From: Sphingomonadales bacterium
GTDB taxonomy: Bacteria > Pseudomonadota > Alphaproteobacteria > Sphingomonadales > Sphingomonadaceae
Assembly (NCBI GenBank): GCA_017304125.1
Contig: JAFKLV010000174.1
Location: 1-5,163, forward strand
Direction of reading: 5' to 3'
Length of the DNA stretch: 5,163 bases
Shown piece by piece: positions 1 through 5,163 of the stretch; within the stretch, counting starts at the first letter, position 1; each line of letters starts with the position of its first letter. Below the pieces are notes generated by a model. It did not search any database. It was not told where the DNA came from and was given only the letters and a program-made list of their open reading frames with translations. The translations under genes were made by a program, and so were the position numbers.

Positions 1-842
1 CGATGCTCGGGATGGGGTCGGGCAACGAGCGGCTCAACCTGTCGCACCCGCAGAGCCATCAGGGGATTTGCGGCGACGCGATCGCCAGCATGGAGGGGAT
101 CACCCGCGAACAGCTCGACGCGGCCGGGCTGGCGAGCCAGCAGAAGGCGGCGGTGGCGATCGCCGAGGGGCGGTTCGACAAGTCAATCGTGCCGGTGGTC
201 GACGATGCCGGCAATGTGATCCTGGCGAAGGACGAATATCCCCGCCCGCAGACCACTGCCGAGGGGCTCGCCAGCCTCAAACCCTCGTTCGAGGCGCTGG
301 CGGACATGCCCTACAACAATAAGGGCGACACTTTCCGCAAGCAGATCAATCGCAAATATCCCGATCTGGAGATCAAGCATTTCCACCACGCGGGCAATTC
401 GAGCGGCGTGGTCGATGGCGCGGCGGCGGTGCTGCTCGCTTCCAAGGCCTATGCCGAGAAGCACGGGCTGAAGCCGCGCGCGCGGATCGTGGCGATGGCC
501 AATATCGGCGACGACCCCACGCTGATGCTCAACGCCCCGGTCCCGGCGGCGAAGAAGGTGCTGGAAAAGGCCGGCCTCAAGAAGGAGGACATCGACCTGT
601 GGGAGATCAACGAGGCGTTCGCCGTGGTCTCCGAAAAGTTCATCCGCGATCTCGAACTGCCGCGTGACAAGGTCAACGTCAACGGCGGGTCGATCGCGCT
701 CGGCCACCCGATCGGCGCGACCGGGGCGATCCTGATCGGCACCGTGGTCGATGAGCTGGAGCGGCAGAACAAACGCTACGGCCTCGTCACGATGTGCGCT
801 GCGGGCGGGATGGCCCCTGCGATCATCGTCGAGCGGCTTTAA
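1..842 (+). CDS. Acetyl-CoA C-acyltransferase (thiolase), C-terminal part, 5' end outside window
   Basis: Thiolase that cleaves 3-ketoacyl-CoA with CoA (or condenses two acetyl-CoA), the last step of beta-oxidation, expected in the cytoplasm. About 279 codons are visible and the frame is open to the left edge. Family members are about 400 residues, so roughly the first 120 are missing, including the nucleophilic cysteine. The first visible ATG (position 3) is internal. Numbering from it, three catalytic motifs are intact: NEAF with Asn203, GHP with His235 inside GGSIALGHPIGATGA, and the second catalytic Cys265 in CAAGG. The AGNSSGVVDGAAA loop lies near residues 133-145. The segment HPQSHQGICGDAIA and the C-terminal IIVERL resemble, from memory, mycobacterial FadA (Rv0859 type) and sphingomonad homologues. 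Whether it is degradative or biosynthetic cannot be decided from this part. The two acyl-CoA synthetase genes downstream on the same strand favour a catabolic role. The stop is TAA at 840-842. Confidence 0.95.
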   Translation, partial: MLGMGSGNERLNLSHPQSHQGICGDAIASMEGITREQLDAAGLASQQKAAVAIAEGRFDKSIVPVVDDAGNVILAKDEYPRPQTTAEGLASLKPSFEALADMPYNNKGDTFRKQINRKYPDLEIKHFHHAGNSSGVVDGAAAVLLASKAYAEKHGLKPRARIVAMANIGDDPTLMLNAPVPAAKKVLEKAGLKKEDIDLWEINEAFAVVSEKFIRDLELPRDKVNVNGGSIALGHPIGATGAILIGTVVDELERQNKRYGLVTMCAAGGMAPAIIVERL

Positions 843-850
843 GACTATAA

Positions 851-876
851 AGCCCCTCTCCTGAAGGGGAGGGGCT
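851..876. terminator. GC-rich intergenic hairpin, possible terminator or dispersed palindrome
   Basis: An 11-bp stem starting AGCCCCTC and ending GAGGGGCT, with one T-G wobble, closes a TGAA tetraloop. It begins 8 bases after the thiolase stop codon, as expected for a transcription terminator. However, no T-run follows on the plus strand (GAAATAGAA follows). On the minus strand only TTTATAG follows. It could therefore be a weak or atypical terminator, an RNA-stabilising 3' stem, or one copy of the C-rich/G-rich palindromes that I recall as common between sphingomonad genes. If it does not terminate, the thiolase and the ligase genes downstream could share a transcript. Confidence 0.5.
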
Positions 877-935
877 GAAATAGAAGTGGTATAGGCGCGA
901 GCGGCGCATCGAGACGCGGCCGTGTCCCTCGGAAC

Positions 936-939
936 GGAG
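936..939 (+). promoter_or_regulatory. Ribosome binding site of the first acyl-CoA synthetase
   Basis: GGAG lies 5 bases before the ATG at 945 and 8 bases before a second in-frame ATG at 948. The gene starts with two consecutive ATG codons, so either may be used. No convincing -35/-10 pair was found in 843-944. A TATAGG at 890-895 has no recognisable -35 partner. Confidence 0.6.
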
Positions 940-944
940 AGTGG

Positions 945-2510
945 ATGATGCTGCACCCGGTCGCGCACGCCAAGGCGACACCCGACAAGGCGGCCTATAT
1001 CATGGCCGCGACCGGCGAGACGGTCACCTATGCCGAGCTTGATCGCCGCGCCAATCAGGGCGCGCAGCTGATCCGGTCGCTCGGGCTGAAGCGCGGCGAC
1101 GGCATCGCGCTGATGATGGACAATAATGCGCGCTATCTCGAAATCCTGTGGGCGGCCGAGCGCACCGGCATCTATATCACCTGCATCTCCTCCAAATTGC
1201 TCGCCGACGAGGTCGATTATATCATCCGCGACGGCAATTGCCGGGCGCTGATCGTCGCGCGCGCCTGCGCCAATTGCGCCGCCACCTTGCTGCCGCGGAT
1301 CGGCGACCTGAAGCGCTTCATGGTCGGCGGCACCGCGGAAGGCTATGACAGCTATGAGGCGGCGCGCGATGCGCAGCCGGCCGAGCCGATCGCCGACCCC
1401 TCGCCGGGGCAGATCATGCTCTATTCGTCGGGCACCACCGGCCGCCCCAAGGGCGTGCGCTTCCCGCTGCCGGAGGAACCGCTGGGCGAGAATGTCTCGC
1501 CGCTCGTCCTGCTCGGGCAGGGGCTGTATTCCTGGACGCCCGATCTCGTCTATCTCAGCCCCGCGCCGATGTACCACGCCGCGCCGCTGCGCTGGTCGAT
1601 GGCGGTGCATCAGATGGGCGGGACGGTGGTGATCATGGACCGTTTCGACGCCGAGCAGGCGCTGCATTATATCGAGCAATATCGCATCACCCACGCGCAA
1701 TGGGTGCCGACGCATTTCGTGCGCATGCTCAAGCTGCCGCCCGAGGTGCGCGCGAAATACGACGTCTCGTCGCTCAAGGCGGTGTGGCATGCCGCGGCGC
1801 CGTGCCCGGTGCCGGTCAAGCAAGCGATGATCGACTGGTGGGGGCCGATCGTCGGCGAATATTATGCCGGGACGGAAGGCAATGGCTTCCATGCGATCCA
1901 GTCGGCGGAATGGCTGACGCACAAGGGCTCGGTCGGGCGCAACCTCACCACGATCACGCATATCTGCGACGAGGACGACAACGATCTGCCGCCGCGCGCC
2001 GAGGGGGCGATCTATTTCCAGCATCCCGACGGGACGCAGACCTTCTCTTATCACAACGACCCGGAAAAGACCGCCGACGGCACCAATCGCCACGGCTGGA
2101 CGACGCTGGGCGACGTGGGCTGGCTCGATGAGGAAGGCTATCTCTACCTCACCGACCGCAAGAGCTTCATGATCATCTCGGGCGGGGTGAATATCTATCC
2201 GGCGGAGATCGAGAATCTGCTCGTCACGCATCCCCGGGTGGCGGACGTGGCGGTGATCGGCGCGCCGCATGAGGAAATGGGCGAGGAAGTGGTCGCGGTG
2301 GTCCAGCCGCGCGACATGGCCGATGCCGGCCCCGCGCTGGCGGCGGAGCTGACCGAATTCGTCCGCGCGCATCTCAGCCACGTCAAGACGCCGCGCCGCA
2401 TCGACTTCCGCGCCGAACTGCCGCGGCACGATACCGGCAAGCTCTACAAGCGGCTGCTGCGCGACGAATATTGGGGCAAGAAACCGTTGGTCGAGGGGAG
2501 CGCGGCATGA
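945..2510 (+). CDS. AMP-forming acyl-CoA synthetase (long-chain fatty-acid-CoA ligase type)
   Basis: Class I adenylate-forming enzyme of 521 residues, the usual family length. It activates a carboxylic acid with ATP to an acyl-AMP and transfers it to CoA. The N-terminal domain starts with the typical ATPDKAAYIM and ETVTYAELDRRAN segments. The ATP-binding P-loop is YSSGTTGRPKG at 160-170. The A5 motif is YYAGTEG at 306-312. A7 holds the ribose-binding aspartate in LGDVGW (Asp390), and A8 runs from DRKSF to VNIYPAEIE at 404-423. The catalytic A10 lysine is Lys499 in HDTGK. All core motifs are present, so the enzyme should be active. Substrate is not readable from motifs. Overall style resembles FadD-type long-chain ligases, and a bulkier or aromatic acid is also possible. 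A good Shine-Dalgarno precedes the ATGATG start. Its last bases overlap the next gene by 4 bp, which implies one operon. The segment at 98-115 is rich in cysteine (Cys99, Cys108, Cys111), without a recognised metal site. Confidence 0.93.
   Translation: MMLHPVAHAKATPDKAAYIMAATGETVTYAELDRRANQGAQLIRSLGLKRGDGIALMMDNNARYLEILWAAERTGIYITCISSKLLADEVDYIIRDGNCRALIVARACANCAATLLPRIGDLKRFMVGGTAEGYDSYEAARDAQPAEPIADPSPGQIMLYSSGTTGRPKGVRFPLPEEPLGENVSPLVLLGQGLYSWTPDLVYLSPAPMYHAAPLRWSMAVHQMGGTVVIMDRFDAEQALHYIEQYRITHAQWVPTHFVRMLKLPPEVRAKYDVSSLKAVWHAAAPCPVPVKQAMIDWWGPIVGEYYAGTEGNGFHAIQSAEWLTHKGSVGRNLTTITHICDEDDNDLPPRAEGAIYFQHPDGTQTFSYHNDPEKTADGTNRHGWTTLGDVGWLDEEGYLYLTDRKSFMIISGGVNIYPAEIENLLVTHPRVADVAVIGAPHEEMGEEVVAVVQPRDMADAGPALAAELTEFVRAHLSHVKTPRRIDFRAELPRHDTGKLYKRLLRDEYWGKKPLVEGSAA
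2497..2500 (+). promoter_or_regulatory. Ribosome binding site that sets the start of the second acyl-CoA synthetase
   Basis: GGAG, within GAGGGGAG at 2493-2500, sits 6 bases before the ATG at 2507 and inside the end of the upstream gene. It supports the ATG at 2507 rather than the in-frame TTG at 2471. The TTG would add 12 residues (ending GRGERG) that do not resemble the family N-terminus. Confidence 0.75.
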
Positions 2511-4099
2511 GCTTCAACTTCGGCGACATGATCGAGGCGATCGAGCGCAAGGTGCCCGCCGACCGCATCGCGCTGGCGCATGGCGAGGAGACGGTCGACT
2601 GGGGCGAATTGCGCCGGCGCTCGAACAACCTCGCCCGCGCGCTGATCGAGCGTGGGTTGCAGCCGGGCGAGCGGGTCGCTTTCTATGCCTATAACAGCGC
2701 GGACTATCTCGTTGCGCTGATGGCCTGTTGGAAGGCGCGCGGCACCCACGTCAACGTCAACTATCGCTACGTTGCCGACGAGCTTGCCTATATCCTCGCC
2801 GACAGCGACGCGACCGTGCTGTTCTATGACGCGCGGCTGCGCGATGCGGTGGCGGCGGTGGTCGATCGTTCGCCGTTGGTCAGGACGTGGATCGAATGGG
2901 GCGGCGAAGCGGCACCCGCGGCGTTCGCCGAGCCGCTGGCGGCATTGACCGTCGGCGACGGCGCGGCGCTCGATATCGCGCGCGATCCCGCCGATCGCTT
3001 CTTCCTCTATACCGGCGGCACCACCGGCATGCCCAAGGGCGTGGTGTGGACCCATGCCGATCTCAACGCGATCGGGCTGGCGGTGGCGGCGTCGCAGGGG
3101 CTGCCGATCCCCGAGAATGTCGAGCAGGCGGCCGATTTCGCGGCGGCCAACCCCGATTATCCGCGCACCGTGGTCGGGCCGCCGATCATGCACGGCACCG
3201 GGCTGCTGTCGGCCTATGGCGCGTTGCTCGGCGGCGGGCTGGCGGTGACCTTGCCGAGCCGCAGCTTCGTCGCGGAGGAAGCGCTAAGCGCGATCGATCG
3301 CTGGCGCGCCAACCGGCTGGTGGTGGTGGGTGATGCCTTTGCCCGCCCGATCCTCGAGACGCTCGATGCGCAGCCGGGGCGGTGGGACGTTTCCTCGATG
3401 CGGGTGATCATCTCGTCGGGGGTGATGTGGACCCAGAGCGTCAAGGACGGGCTGATCCGCCACATGCCCGATGCCTTGTGCCAGGATAATTTCAGCTCGT
3501 CCGAGGCGATCGGCATGGGCGTGTCGGTCACCACGCGCGACGGAACGGTCGAGACCGCCAAATTCATGGTCGGCACGCGCTGCCGCGTGCTCGACGAGCA
3601 TGATCGCGATGTGGCGCCGGGATCGGGCGTATCGGGCATCGTCGCGCTCGCGCCGCCCAATCCGGTGGAATATCATAAGGATGCTGCCAAGAGCGCGCGC
3701 ACGTTCCGCGTGATCGACGGGGTGCGCTATTCGATCCCGGGCGATTTTGCGCAAGTCGCGGCGGATGGCACGCTGGTGCTGCTCGGGCGCGGCTCGGCCT
3801 GCATCAATTCGGCGGGCGAGAAGATCTTCCCGGAGGAAGTGGAGGAAGCGCTGAAATTGTGCCCCGCGGTGCGCGATGCTTTGGTCTTTGGCATGCCCGA
3901 TCCGAAATGGGGGCAGGCGGTCGCGGCGGTGGTGCATGTCGCGCCGGACTATGACGAAGGCGCCGCGCGCGACGATCTGCGCGCGCGGCTCGCCGGGTAT
4001 AAACAGCCCAAATTGCTCGTCGCGACCGAACAGACGCTGCGCGCGCCCAACGGCAAGGCGGATTATGCCAAGGCGAAGGCGCTGGCCGGGGTGGGGTAG
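2507..4099 (+). CDS. FadD19-like AMP-forming acyl-CoA synthetase
   Basis: A 530-residue adenylate-forming CoA ligase, clearly of a different subfamily from its upstream neighbour. The P-loop is LYTGGTTGMPKG at 167-178. PPIMHGTG (225-232) and VVGDAFARP (273-281) follow. The A5 position reads SSSEA (330-334). The ribose-binding Asp413 is in IPGDFAQV. LGRGS, CINSAGEK and FPEEVEEAL occupy 426-449. The catalytic lysine is Lys517 in APNGKADY. From memory, the order and wording of these motifs (MPKGVVW, GDAFARP, GVRYSIPGDFAQV, GRGS..INS.GEK) closely match mycobacterial FadD19, which activates the branched C24 side chain of sterol acids. A8 has GRGS where most ligases have a DR.K or GR.K pattern, and FadD19 shares this. 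The probable role is activation of a sterol, isoprenoid or other branched or bulky acid, but the substrate is inferred. The start codon overlaps the upstream stop (ATGA), with a Shine-Dalgarno at 2497-2500, so translation is probably coupled. Confidence 0.92.
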   Translation: MSFNFGDMIEAIERKVPADRIALAHGEETVDWGELRRRSNNLARALIERGLQPGERVAFYAYNSADYLVALMACWKARGTHVNVNYRYVADELAYILADSDATVLFYDARLRDAVAAVVDRSPLVRTWIEWGGEAAPAAFAEPLAALTVGDGAALDIARDPADRFFLYTGGTTGMPKGVVWTHADLNAIGLAVAASQGLPIPENVEQAADFAAANPDYPRTVVGPPIMHGTGLLSAYGALLGGGLAVTLPSRSFVAEEALSAIDRWRANRLVVVGDAFARPILETLDAQPGRWDVSSMRVIISSGVMWTQSVKDGLIRHMPDALCQDNFSSSEAIGMGVSVTTRDGTVETAKFMVGTRCRVLDEHDRDVAPGSGVSGIVALAPPNPVEYHKDAAKSARTFRVIDGVRYSIPGDFAQVAADGTLVLLGRGSACINSAGEKIFPEEVEEALKLCPAVRDALVFGMPDPKWGQAVAAVVHVAPDYDEGAARDDLRARLAGYKQPKLLVATEQTLRAPNGKADYAKAKALAGVG

Positions 4100-4109
4100 A
4101 AACCCCACC
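4090..4109. terminator. Hairpin between convergent genes, possible bidirectional terminator
   Basis: GGTGGGGT (4090-4097) pairs with ACCCCACC (4102-4109) as a perfect 8-bp stem around an AGAA tetraloop. The left arm overlaps the last codons and the first base of the TAG stop (4097-4099) of the FadD19-like gene. It lies between two convergent genes only 25 bp apart, where a shared terminator is expected. Neither strand has a T-run after the stem, so an intrinsic mechanism is uncertain. Confidence 0.45.
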
Positions 4110-4124
4110 ACCCGGCGGCGGGCG

Positions 4125-4958
4125 TTACTCCAGCGGTTCGCCCGACAACGTGATGCGGTGCATCAGCCGGCGGTGGCCGTGATAGTCGTTCATCGCATAA
4201 TGCCAGGTCGAGCGATTGTCCCAGATCGCCAGCGATCCCGGCGCCCATTGCACCCGGCACTGGAATTCGGGCCGCGCGCCGACCTCGCATAGATAAGTGA
4301 GCAGCGGCAGGCTTTCCTCGCGCGTCCAGCCTTCGAAATGCAGCGTGAAGGCCGGATTGACGTAAAGCAATTCGCGCCCGGTCTGCGGGTGGCGCAGCGC
4401 GACCGGATGGACCGCGCGGGTGCGGATGTCGTGCCCCTTGAGGTCCGCCGCCTGATCGGTCTGCGCGTAAATGCCGTCGGTGCTGTAGATATGATCGGCC
4501 GAATGCACCGCGCGCAGCCCGCGCAAGGTAGTCTTGAGCCCCTCGGACAGCGATTCGAACGCCGCGCCCATGCTGGCGAACAACGTGTCGCCGCCGCTCG
4601 GCGGGGTTTCGCGCGCGAGCAGGATCGATCCCATCGCCGGCACCTGATCATAGCTGTGATCGGTATGCCAGCCGCCGCCGATATTGGTGGTCTGCGTCTC
4701 TGATTTGCGCACTTCGGCGATTTCGGGATAGCCGCCATTGGCCGGGAAGTAATTGTTGACGTCGATCCCGCCCCAGCGCCGCGCCAGCGCGATATGCTGT
4801 TCGGGGGTCAGTTGCTGGTCGCGGACGAACAACACGCCGTGATCCGCCACCGCGCGGCGCAATGCGCCGAACGCATCGTCGTCGATCGCGTTGAGATCGA
4901 TATCGAGCGCCTCGACCCCGACATGATCGGCGAGCGGGCGAAAGCTGACATGGGTCAC
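4125..4958 (-). CDS. TauD/TfdA-family Fe(II)/2-oxoglutarate-dependent dioxygenase
   Basis: A 277-residue cytoplasmic dioxygenase, normal length for the family. It couples oxidative decarboxylation of 2-oxoglutarate to hydroxylation of a substrate. The iron triad is His98 and Asp100 in GGWHTDHS, and His253 in WDNRSTWHYA. Arg268 in RRLMHRIT should bind the 2-oxoglutarate carboxylate, and Thr125 in GGDTLF matches the second co-substrate contact. By my recalled alignment to E. coli TauD, the taurine-binding His70 and Tyr73 correspond to Asn68 and Phe71 here. It is therefore probably not a taurine dioxygenase, and the substrate is unknown (another sulfonate, an alkyl sulfate, an aryloxy acid or a different carboxylate). 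The start is GTG, supported by GGAGAGG just upstream. An ATG at 4949-4951 is out of frame. It is convergent with the ligase genes and divergent from the probable Crp/Fnr gene at 5039, so it is likely its own transcription unit. Confidence 0.93.
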   Translation of the reverse strand: MTHVSFRPLADHVGVEALDIDLNAIDDDAFGALRRAVADHGVLFVRDQQLTPEQHIALARRWGGIDVNNYFPANGGYPEIAEVRKSETQTTNIGGGWHTDHSYDQVPAMGSILLARETPPSGGDTLFASMGAAFESLSEGLKTTLRGLRAVHSADHIYSTDGIYAQTDQAADLKGHDIRTRAVHPVALRHPQTGRELLYVNPAFTLHFEGWTREESLPLLTYLCEVGARPEFQCRVQWAPGSLAIWDNRSTWHYAMNDYHGHRRLMHRITLSGEPLE

Positions 4959-4962
4959 GAGG

Positions 4963-4969
4963 CCTCTCC
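4963..4969 (-). promoter_or_regulatory. Ribosome binding site of the dioxygenase gene
   Basis: The minus strand reads GGAGAGG here, with its end 4 bases (the GGAG core 7 bases) before the GTG start at 4958. This is the best Shine-Dalgarno in the window. It decides for the GTG, since no in-frame ATG lies nearby. Confidence 0.7.
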
Positions 4970-4987
4970 GCTATCGTTGTTGCGCGC

Positions 4988-4993
4988 AGTCTA
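4988..4993 (-). promoter_or_regulatory. Possible -10 box of the dioxygenase promoter
   Basis: The minus strand reads TAGACT, which matches four of six positions of TATAAT. It would place the transcript start near 4981, giving a leader of about 22 bases that contains the Shine-Dalgarno. The -35 region at the standard distance (about 5011-5016, CATTTA on the minus strand) is poor, as in activator-dependent promoters. A six-base match of this quality can occur by chance. Confidence 0.3.
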
Positions 4994-5014
4994 CCGCAGC
5001 GGTCTGGCGTTAAA

Positions 5015-5030
5015 TGTAACCTTGGTTACA
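5015..5030. promoter_or_regulatory. 16-bp inverted repeat, probable operator (Crp/Fnr-like geometry)
   Basis: TGTAACCTTGGTTACA has perfect 7-bp arms (TGTAACC and GGTTACA) around TT. Read as 5-4-5 it is GTAAC-N4-GTTAC, the same layout as FNR sites (TTGAT-N4-ATCAA), and it also fits the GTA-N8-TAC pattern of the Crp-family regulator NtcA. It lies in the 80-bp divergent region, 8 bases before the ATG of the probable Crp/Fnr gene. Its centre (5022.5) is about 41.5 bp upstream of the inferred dioxygenase start site. It stands out as an AT-richer stretch in GC-rich DNA. The bound protein is inferred: the adjacent regulator is the first candidate. Confidence 0.6.
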
Positions 5031-5038
5031 ATCGTCGC

Positions 5039-5163
5039 ATGGAGATCGAGGCGCTCGCGTTGCGCGGCATGTGGTTCGCGCATCTTCCGCCGCCATTGCG
5101 CGCGGCGCTCCTTCGCGCCGGGCGCGTCGTGCGGCTCGCCGCCGGCCGTGCCCCCGGGGTGCT
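5039..5163 (+). CDS. Probable Crp/Fnr-type transcription regulator, N-terminal fragment cut by window edge
   Basis: Open frame from the ATG at 5039 to the right edge, 41 full codons: it begins MEIEALALRGMWFAHLPPPL and continues RAALLRAGRVVRLAAG. The pattern of a WF..LP..LR..LL..A..R.LAAG segment is what I recall at the start of the cyclic-nucleotide-binding-like domain of Crp/Fnr regulators in sphingomonads. The effector domain core and the helix-turn-helix are outside the window, so the call rests on a short stretch. No Shine-Dalgarno precedes the ATG: the upstream bases are ATCGTCGC and then the inverted repeat. The transcript may be leaderless, or translation may start at the internal ATG of residue 11 (5069), which also lacks a clear ribosome site. 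Codon use matches the neighbouring genes. Divergent placement from the dioxygenase, with a dyad between, suggests it controls that gene and itself. Confidence 0.55.
   Translation, partial: MEIEALALRGMWFAHLPPPLRAALLRAGRVVRLAAGRAPGV

Noticed and set aside
885..900. TATAGG at 890-895 as a promoter -10 box for the ligase operon
   Set aside because: There is no acceptable -35 at 16-18 bp upstream, where the G-rich hairpin arm lies, so it is not supported as a promoter.
183..2429. A 748-codon open frame on the minus strand, spanning the thiolase and first ligase genes
   Set aside because: It runs antisense to two genes with complete family motifs and to their intergenic gap. Its product is rich in Arg, His, Asp and Ala with no domain that I recognise. 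Long antisense open frames are expected where third codon positions are almost all G or C.
2471..2506. A longer start (TTG at 2471) for the FadD19-like gene
   Set aside because: It would add 12 residues unlike the family and overlap the upstream gene by 40 bases. The ATG at 2507 has a well-spaced GGAG and the common ATGA overlap.
2444..4111. Minus-strand open frames of 249 and 275 codons opposite the FadD19-like gene
   Set aside because: They have the same Arg/His-rich shadow composition, show no motifs, and are opposite a well-supported ligase gene.
4338..4703. A plus-strand open frame of 121 codons inside the dioxygenase gene
   Set aside because: It is antisense to conserved dioxygenase sequence including the iron-binding HTD motif, and its product has shadow-like composition with no recognisable domain.
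5015..5030. The inverted repeat as a KstR-type (TetR steroid regulator) operator
   Set aside because: KstR sites, as I recall them, carry AAC-N2-GTT, while here the spacing is AAC-N4-GTT. The site is also next to a probable Crp/Fnr gene and not to the ligase operon.

Overview
The window is high-GC DNA whose gene families and style fit an alphaproteobacterium of the Sphingomonadales (Sphingomonas/Novosphingobium type). This placement is inferred from resemblance to remembered proteins and from the very high GC at third codon positions. No RNA gene or other taxonomic marker is present to prove it.

Layout: (1) 1-842, plus strand: the C-terminal two thirds of a thiolase (acetyl-CoA C-acyltransferase, like mycobacterial FadA), cut by the left edge. 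(2) 843-944: a 102-bp gap with a strong GC-rich hairpin at 851-876. (3) 945-2510 and 2507-4099, plus strand: two AMP-forming acyl-CoA synthetases that overlap by 4 bp (ATGA), so they are almost certainly co-transcribed and translationally coupled. The first resembles long-chain fatty-acid-CoA ligases. The second resembles actinobacterial FadD19, the sterol side-chain CoA ligase group. (4) 4100-4124: a 25-bp gap between convergent genes, with a hairpin covering the end of the second ligase gene. (5) 4125-4958, minus strand: a TauD/TfdA-family Fe(II)/2-oxoglutarate dioxygenase starting at GTG. (6) 4959-5038: an 80-bp divergent intergenic region with a 16-bp inverted repeat. (7) 5039-5163, plus strand: the first 41 codons of a gene cut by the right edge, probably a Crp/Fnr-type regulator.

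How the genes may work together: the two ligases would activate free carboxylic acids to CoA thioesters, and the thiolase would perform the final cleavage of a beta-oxidation round. This looks like a piece of a fatty-acid, sterol or branched-acid catabolic cluster. The dioxygenase lies on the other strand and appears to be a separate unit, paired with the divergent regulator.

The most interesting signal is the inverted repeat at 5015-5030. Its half-site geometry is that of Crp/Fnr-family operators. Its centre lies 29.5 bp from a possible -10 box of the dioxygenase gene, which is the spacing of a class II activator site. It also abuts the start codon of the regulator gene, which has no Shine-Dalgarno sequence. 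The rest of the window is ordinary metabolic coding sequence, and I found no clear sign of a novel defence, mobile or RNA system.
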